Shown one piece after another: positions 12,857-15,702 of a stretch of 15,702 bases of DNA (its first letter is position 1; the number at the start of each line of letters is the position of its first letter). The stretch is from Opitutia bacterium UBA6410 (lineage in GTDB: Bacteria; Verrucomicrobiota; Verrucomicrobiia; Opitutales; Intestinicryptomonadaceae): NCBI GenBank assembly GCA_002437405.1, contig DJPO01000088.1, forward strand, positions 929 to 16,630. Direction: 5' to 3'. A program made the translations under genes and the position numbers. A model generated the notes under the pieces. It was given only the letters and a program-made list of their open reading frames with translations, did not search any database and was not told the origin of the DNA.

Positions 12857-15520
12857 TTATTTGTTGATGATTTTGCGCAGCACGAGCGGCAGGATACCGT
12901 CGGACATATAGTAGTCGACTTCGATTGGCGTGTCGATTCTAAGCAGCAGTTGTGCCGTGTCCTTTGAGCCGTCCGCGCGCGTTATCTCCAAAACCGCATT
13001 TTGCGCGGGTTTGAGGCCGCCTTCGAGACCGCGTATCGAGAAAGTTTCCGTCCCGTCGAGCTTCAGGGAATCCGCGTCCGCGCCGTCCTTGAATTCGAAC
13101 GGCAGCACGCCCATTCCGATGAGGTTGCTGCGGTGGATTCTCTCGAACGATTTTGCGACGACTGCGCGCACCCCGAGCAGCTTTGTTCCCTTGGCCGCCC
13201 AGTCGCGCGAGCTTCCCATACCGTAGTCGATTCCGCCGAAAACTATCAGACCTTCGCCGCGCTTTTTGTATTCGCAGCTCGCGTCGAAAATCGCGACTAC
13301 TTCGCCTTTGCCGTCGATTTTCGTGTAGCCGCCCTCAGCGCCGTCCGCCATTTTGTTGCGGATTCTCACGTTCGCGAAAGTCCCGCGCGTCATAATCCTG
13401 TCGTTGCCGCGGCGCGAGCCGAACGAATTGAAGTTCTTGGGCTCGACCCCGTGTTCGCGCAGGTACTTGCCTGCAGGGCCGTCAGCGGGAATCGCGCCCG
13501 CGGGGGAGATGTGGTCGGTCGTAACCGAGTCCCCGAGAATCGCGAGCGGCTTGAGGTTTTCGAGCGACGGCATCGAAAGTTCCTTGCCGAGCGAATCGAA
13601 GAACGGCGGGTTTTGAATGTATGTGCTCTTTTCGTCCCAGTGGTAGGTCGCCGAGGGCTTGCTTTCGATTTTCTGCCAGCGCTCGGGGCCAGACATATCC
13701 GAGTAGCGTTTTACGAACATTTGGCTTTGGACGCACTTTGCGACGGTGTCGGAGACTTCGCGGGAAGTCGGCCAGATGTCGGAGAGGAACACGTCCTTTC
13801 CGTCTGCCGATTTTGCGATGGGTTCGCGGTCGAAGTCGATGTCGATTCTTCCCGCAAGCGCGAACGCGACCACGAGCGGCGGGCTCATCAGATAGTTCGC
13901 CTTGAGCAGCGCGTGCACGCGCGCCTCGAAGTTTCTGTTGCCCGAAAGCACGCTTGCACAGACCAAATCAGCCGATTTTACCGCTTCGGAAATTTCGGCG
14001 TCAATCGGGCCCGAGTTGCCGATGCACGTCGCGCAGCCGTAGCCCGCGAGCGTGAATCCGAGCTTGTCGAGGTGCTTTTGCAGCCCAGCCGCTTCGAGGT
14101 AGTCGCTCACCACGCGCGAGCCGGGGGCGATTGTCGTCTTGACGTACGCGGGCGGGCGCAGTCCGAGTTCGTCCGCTTTCTTCGCCAGCAGTCCCGCCGC
14201 GACTAAAACCGACGGATTCGAGGTGTTCGTGCAGCTGGTGATTGCCGCGATGAGCACGCTTCCGTTGCGGATTGTGCCCTTGGAGGTCTCGACGGATTTC
14301 GACGGGTCTTTGCCAGCTTCTTCGAGTAGCTTCCCGAACGCCTCCTTGGCTTTCGAGAGGTCGATTTTGTCCTGCGGACGCTTCGGGCCCGCGATTGCGG
14401 GGCGCACGTCGGCGAGGTCGAGTTCCACGACTTTCGTGTAGTCGCATTGTCCTTCGCTGGGGATTCCGAAGATTCCCTGTGCTTTAAAATAGTCGCGCGC
14501 GAGGGCGACGAGCTTTTCGTCGCGCCCCGTCAGGCGCAGGTAGTCGAGCGTCGTGTCGTCCACGGGGAAGTATCCCATAGTCGCGCCGTATTCGGGCGCC
14601 ATATTCGCGACGGTCGCGCGGTCGGCGAGCGACAGGCTCTTTGCGCCTTCGCCGAAGAATTCCACGAATTTGCCGACAACCTTTTCCTTTCTGAGCATTT
14701 GCGTAACGTGCAACGCCAAGTCGGTCGCCGTAACGCCCTCTTCGAGCTTGCCGCGCATCAGCACGCCGACAACTTCGGGGACTTTGAAGTAGACGGGTTG
14801 CCCGAGCATTCCCGCTTCCGCCTCGATTCCGCCGACGCCCCAGCCGACTACGCCCAGACCGTTAATCATCGTCGTGTGCGAGTCCGTTCCGACGAGCGTG
14901 TCGGGATAGAAAAAGTCCTTTCCGTCCGCCGAAGTTCCCTTGAACACGAGTCTCGCCAAGTGTTCGAGGTTGACTTGGTGGATAATGCCCGTCGAGGGTG
15001 GCACAACCGAAAACGTCTTAAACGCGCTTTGTCCCCATTTGAGGAATTCGTAGCGTTCGCGGTTTCTGTCGAACTCTTTGTCGAGGTTCTTTTGATAGGC
15101 GTCGGCAGTGCCCGCAAAGTCCATCTGCACCGAGTGGTCCACGACCAAATCGACGGGAACGAGCGGTTCGACGCACGCGGGGTCTGCGCCGAGTTTTGCG
15201 GCGGCGTCGCGCATTGCGGCGAGGTCGACGAGCAGCGGGACTCCCGTGAAGTCCTGCAAAACGATTCTCGAAACGACGAACGGAACTTCGTAGTCAGCGG
15301 GATTCTGCGCGCTCCACGCGGCGAGGCGTTTGACGTCGTCTTCAGTTGCGAGTTTGCCGTCGCAATTGCGCAGGACGCTTTCGAGGACTATTCTTATGCT
15401 GACGGGCAGGCGGGATACATCGAAGCCCGATTTTGCGAGGGCGGGGAGGCTATAAATAAAACCTTTCGCGCCGGCCTGTTTGGATTCAAATTCAGTGAGC
15501 GTGTTTAGGGGATTGTTCAT
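12857..15520 (-). CDS. acnA: Aconitate hydratase A
   Basis: Aconitase interconverts citrate and isocitrate through cis-aconitate in the TCA cycle, in the cytoplasm, using a [4Fe-4S] cluster. The 887-residue length matches the AcnA/IRP1 type (about 890). Cluster ligands are Cys430 (ITSCTNTSN), Cys496 and Cys499 (GYGCATCIGNSGP). Other family marks are TDSHTTMINGLGVVGWGVGG (about 212-231), the swivel-domain GDSVTTDHISPAGAI (663-677), FGSRRGND (700-707) and YGMGSSRDWAAKG (766-778). The ATG at 15520 is chosen because MNNPLNTLTEF gives the usual length. An upstream in-frame start at 15625 would include the promoter and add 35 unrelated residues. No strong ribosome-binding site is seen. It is first in a unit with the STAS and PP2C genes. 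Confidence 0.97.
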   Translation of the reverse strand: MNNPLNTLTEFESKQAGAKGFIYSLPALAKSGFDVSRLPVSIRIVLESVLRNCDGKLATEDDVKRLAAWSAQNPADYEVPFVVSRIVLQDFTGVPLLVDLAAMRDAAAKLGADPACVEPLVPVDLVVDHSVQMDFAGTADAYQKNLDKEFDRNRERYEFLKWGQSAFKTFSVVPPSTGIIHQVNLEHLARLVFKGTSADGKDFFYPDTLVGTDSHTTMINGLGVVGWGVGGIEAEAGMLGQPVYFKVPEVVGVLMRGKLEEGVTATDLALHVTQMLRKEKVVGKFVEFFGEGAKSLSLADRATVANMAPEYGATMGYFPVDDTTLDYLRLTGRDEKLVALARDYFKAQGIFGIPSEGQCDYTKVVELDLADVRPAIAGPKRPQDKIDLSKAKEAFGKLLEEAGKDPSKSVETSKGTIRNGSVLIAAITSCTNTSNPSVLVAAGLLAKKADELGLRPPAYVKTTIAPGSRVVSDYLEAAGLQKHLDKLGFTLAGYGCATCIGNSGPIDAEISEAVKSADLVCASVLSGNRNFEARVHALLKANYLMSPPLVVAFALAGRIDIDFDREPIAKSADGKDVFLSDIWPTSREVSDTVAKCVQSQMFVKRYSDMSGPERWQKIESKPSATYHWDEKSTYIQNPPFFDSLGKELSMPSLENLKPLAILGDSVTTDHISPAGAIPADGPAGKYLREHGVEPKNFNSFGSRRGNDRIMTRGTFANVRIRNKMADGAEGGYTKIDGKGEVVAIFDASCEYKKRGEGLIVFGGIDYGMGSSRDWAAKGTKLLGVRAVVAKSFERIHRSNLIGMGVLPFEFKDGADADSLKLDGTETFSIRGLEGGLKPAQNAVLEITRADGSKDTAQLLLRIDTPIEVDYYMSDGILPLVLRKIINK

Positions 15521-15536
15521 GTGATTAGTCTGTTGG

Positions 15537-15549
15537 GGGACAAAGTCCC
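15537..15549 (-). other. Small hairpin in the acnA 5' leader
   Basis: GGGAC (15537-15541) and GTCCC (15545-15549) form a 5-base stem with a 3-base loop, 17-29 nt before the acnA start and downstream of the predicted transcription start. It is short and could be chance. It has no CAGUG loop, so it is not a eukaryotic-style iron-responsive element. Confidence 0.3.
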
Positions 15550-15566
15550 AAATAAAAATTTCCCAC

Positions 15567-15594
15567 ACTATATAAAGCTGTATAATGAATGCAA
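15567..15594 (-). promoter_or_regulatory. Candidate sigma70-type promoter of acnA
   Basis: On the minus strand TTGCAT (15594-15589) and TATAGT (15572-15567) are 16 bases apart, and the -10 is strong. The predicted start, near 15560, leaves a leader of about 40 nt that contains the small GGGAC/GTCCC hairpin. Confidence 0.6.
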
Positions 15595-15608
15595 GCCTAT
15601 TGATTACA

Positions 15609-15692
15609 GCAAAATTGCTCCGCAATTTTGCGCGGGGACTATAAAAAGGGGGTCTTGCCCCCTACGGAAAAATTGACGTTGTCAATTTTTCC
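15609..15692. repeat. Cluster of three perfect inverted repeats upstream of acnA
   Basis: Three hairpins lie side by side. The first is GCAAAATTGC/GCAATTTTGC (15609-15618 and 15622-15631, 3-base spacer). The second is AGGGGG/CCCCCT (15647-15652 and 15658-15663). The third is GGAAAAATTGAC/GTCAATTTTTCC (15666-15677 and 15681-15692, 3-base spacer). The outer two share an AAAATTG/CAATTTT core. GCGGGG (15632-15637) can also pair with CCCCGC (15696-15701), enclosing hairpins two and three. The structure may continue past the window edge. No coding sequence is recognised here. It could be a REP-like or miniature mobile repeat, a terminator group of the next gene, or a regulatory structure. Confidence 0.7.
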
Positions 15693-15702
15693 TACCCCCG
15701 CT

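Noticed and set aside
13001..14206. Long plus-strand open frame (about 400 codons) opposite acnA
   Set aside because: It lies antisense to well-conserved aconitase sequence, has a biased Arg/Val/Ala-rich composition with no recognisable motif, and is explained by GC-rich codon structure of the opposite strand.
15521..15625. Upstream in-frame start of acnA adding 35 residues
   Set aside because: The added residues are not aconitase-like, and a strong -10/-35 pair lies inside this stretch.

Overview
This is a chromosomal window from a moderately GC-rich Gram-negative bacterium. Coding regions are GC-rich, while intergenic stretches are AT-rich and full of A and T runs. The mix of exported carbohydrate-active enzymes (AXE1-type esterase, GH30, WbsX/GH99-like lipoprotein), a YfgM-like envelope protein and a STAS/PP2C regulatory pair fits a polysaccharide-degrading member of the Verrucomicrobiota/PVC group, perhaps Opitutae-like or gut-associated. 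That placement is inference from gene content and style; no 16S gene or other marker is present.

Left part (1-4982), envelope and polysaccharide breakdown. A membrane-anchored TPR-like protein (YfgM-like, C-terminus outside the window) diverges from a secreted acetylxylan-esterase-family enzyme. That esterase gene converges on a WbsX/GH99-like lipoprotein gene, which follows a GH30-family glycosidase gene on the minus strand. The two minus-strand enzymes are separate transcription units: the GH30 terminator directly abuts a good sigma70-type promoter for the lipoprotein gene. No transporter, SusC/SusD pair or dedicated regulator is visible with them.

Middle (4983-7833). A 436-base gap holds the GH30 upstream region, a structured stretch without a recognisable gene, and the tsf terminator. 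Then comes the rpsB-tsf pair (ribosomal protein S2 and EF-Ts, minus strand, 2-nt gap), with a hairpin in the rpsB leader. A tatD-family metal-dependent hydrolase gene diverges from rpsB.

Right part (7963-15702), a long minus-strand series in transcription order: acnA (aconitase), a STAS-domain protein, a membrane-anchored GAF-PP2C (RsbU/SpoIIE-like) phosphatase, ybaB/ebfC, recR, uppP and an amidohydrolase. Most junctions are 2-20 nt or overlap (ATGA between STAS and phosphatase). The exception is ybaB-recR, where 153 nt hold a terminator-like hairpin. So there are probably two units: acnA-STAS-phosphatase-ybaB and recR-uppP-amidohydrolase. The most notable points are the coupling of aconitase to a partner-switching pair that lacks its kinase and sigma factor, and a dense cluster of perfect inverted repeats just upstream of the acnA promoter at the right edge.

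I found no tRNA, rRNA, CRISPR array, transposase or phage gene, and no clear evidence for a wholly new system. Most of the window is conserved housekeeping and glycan-degradation genes.
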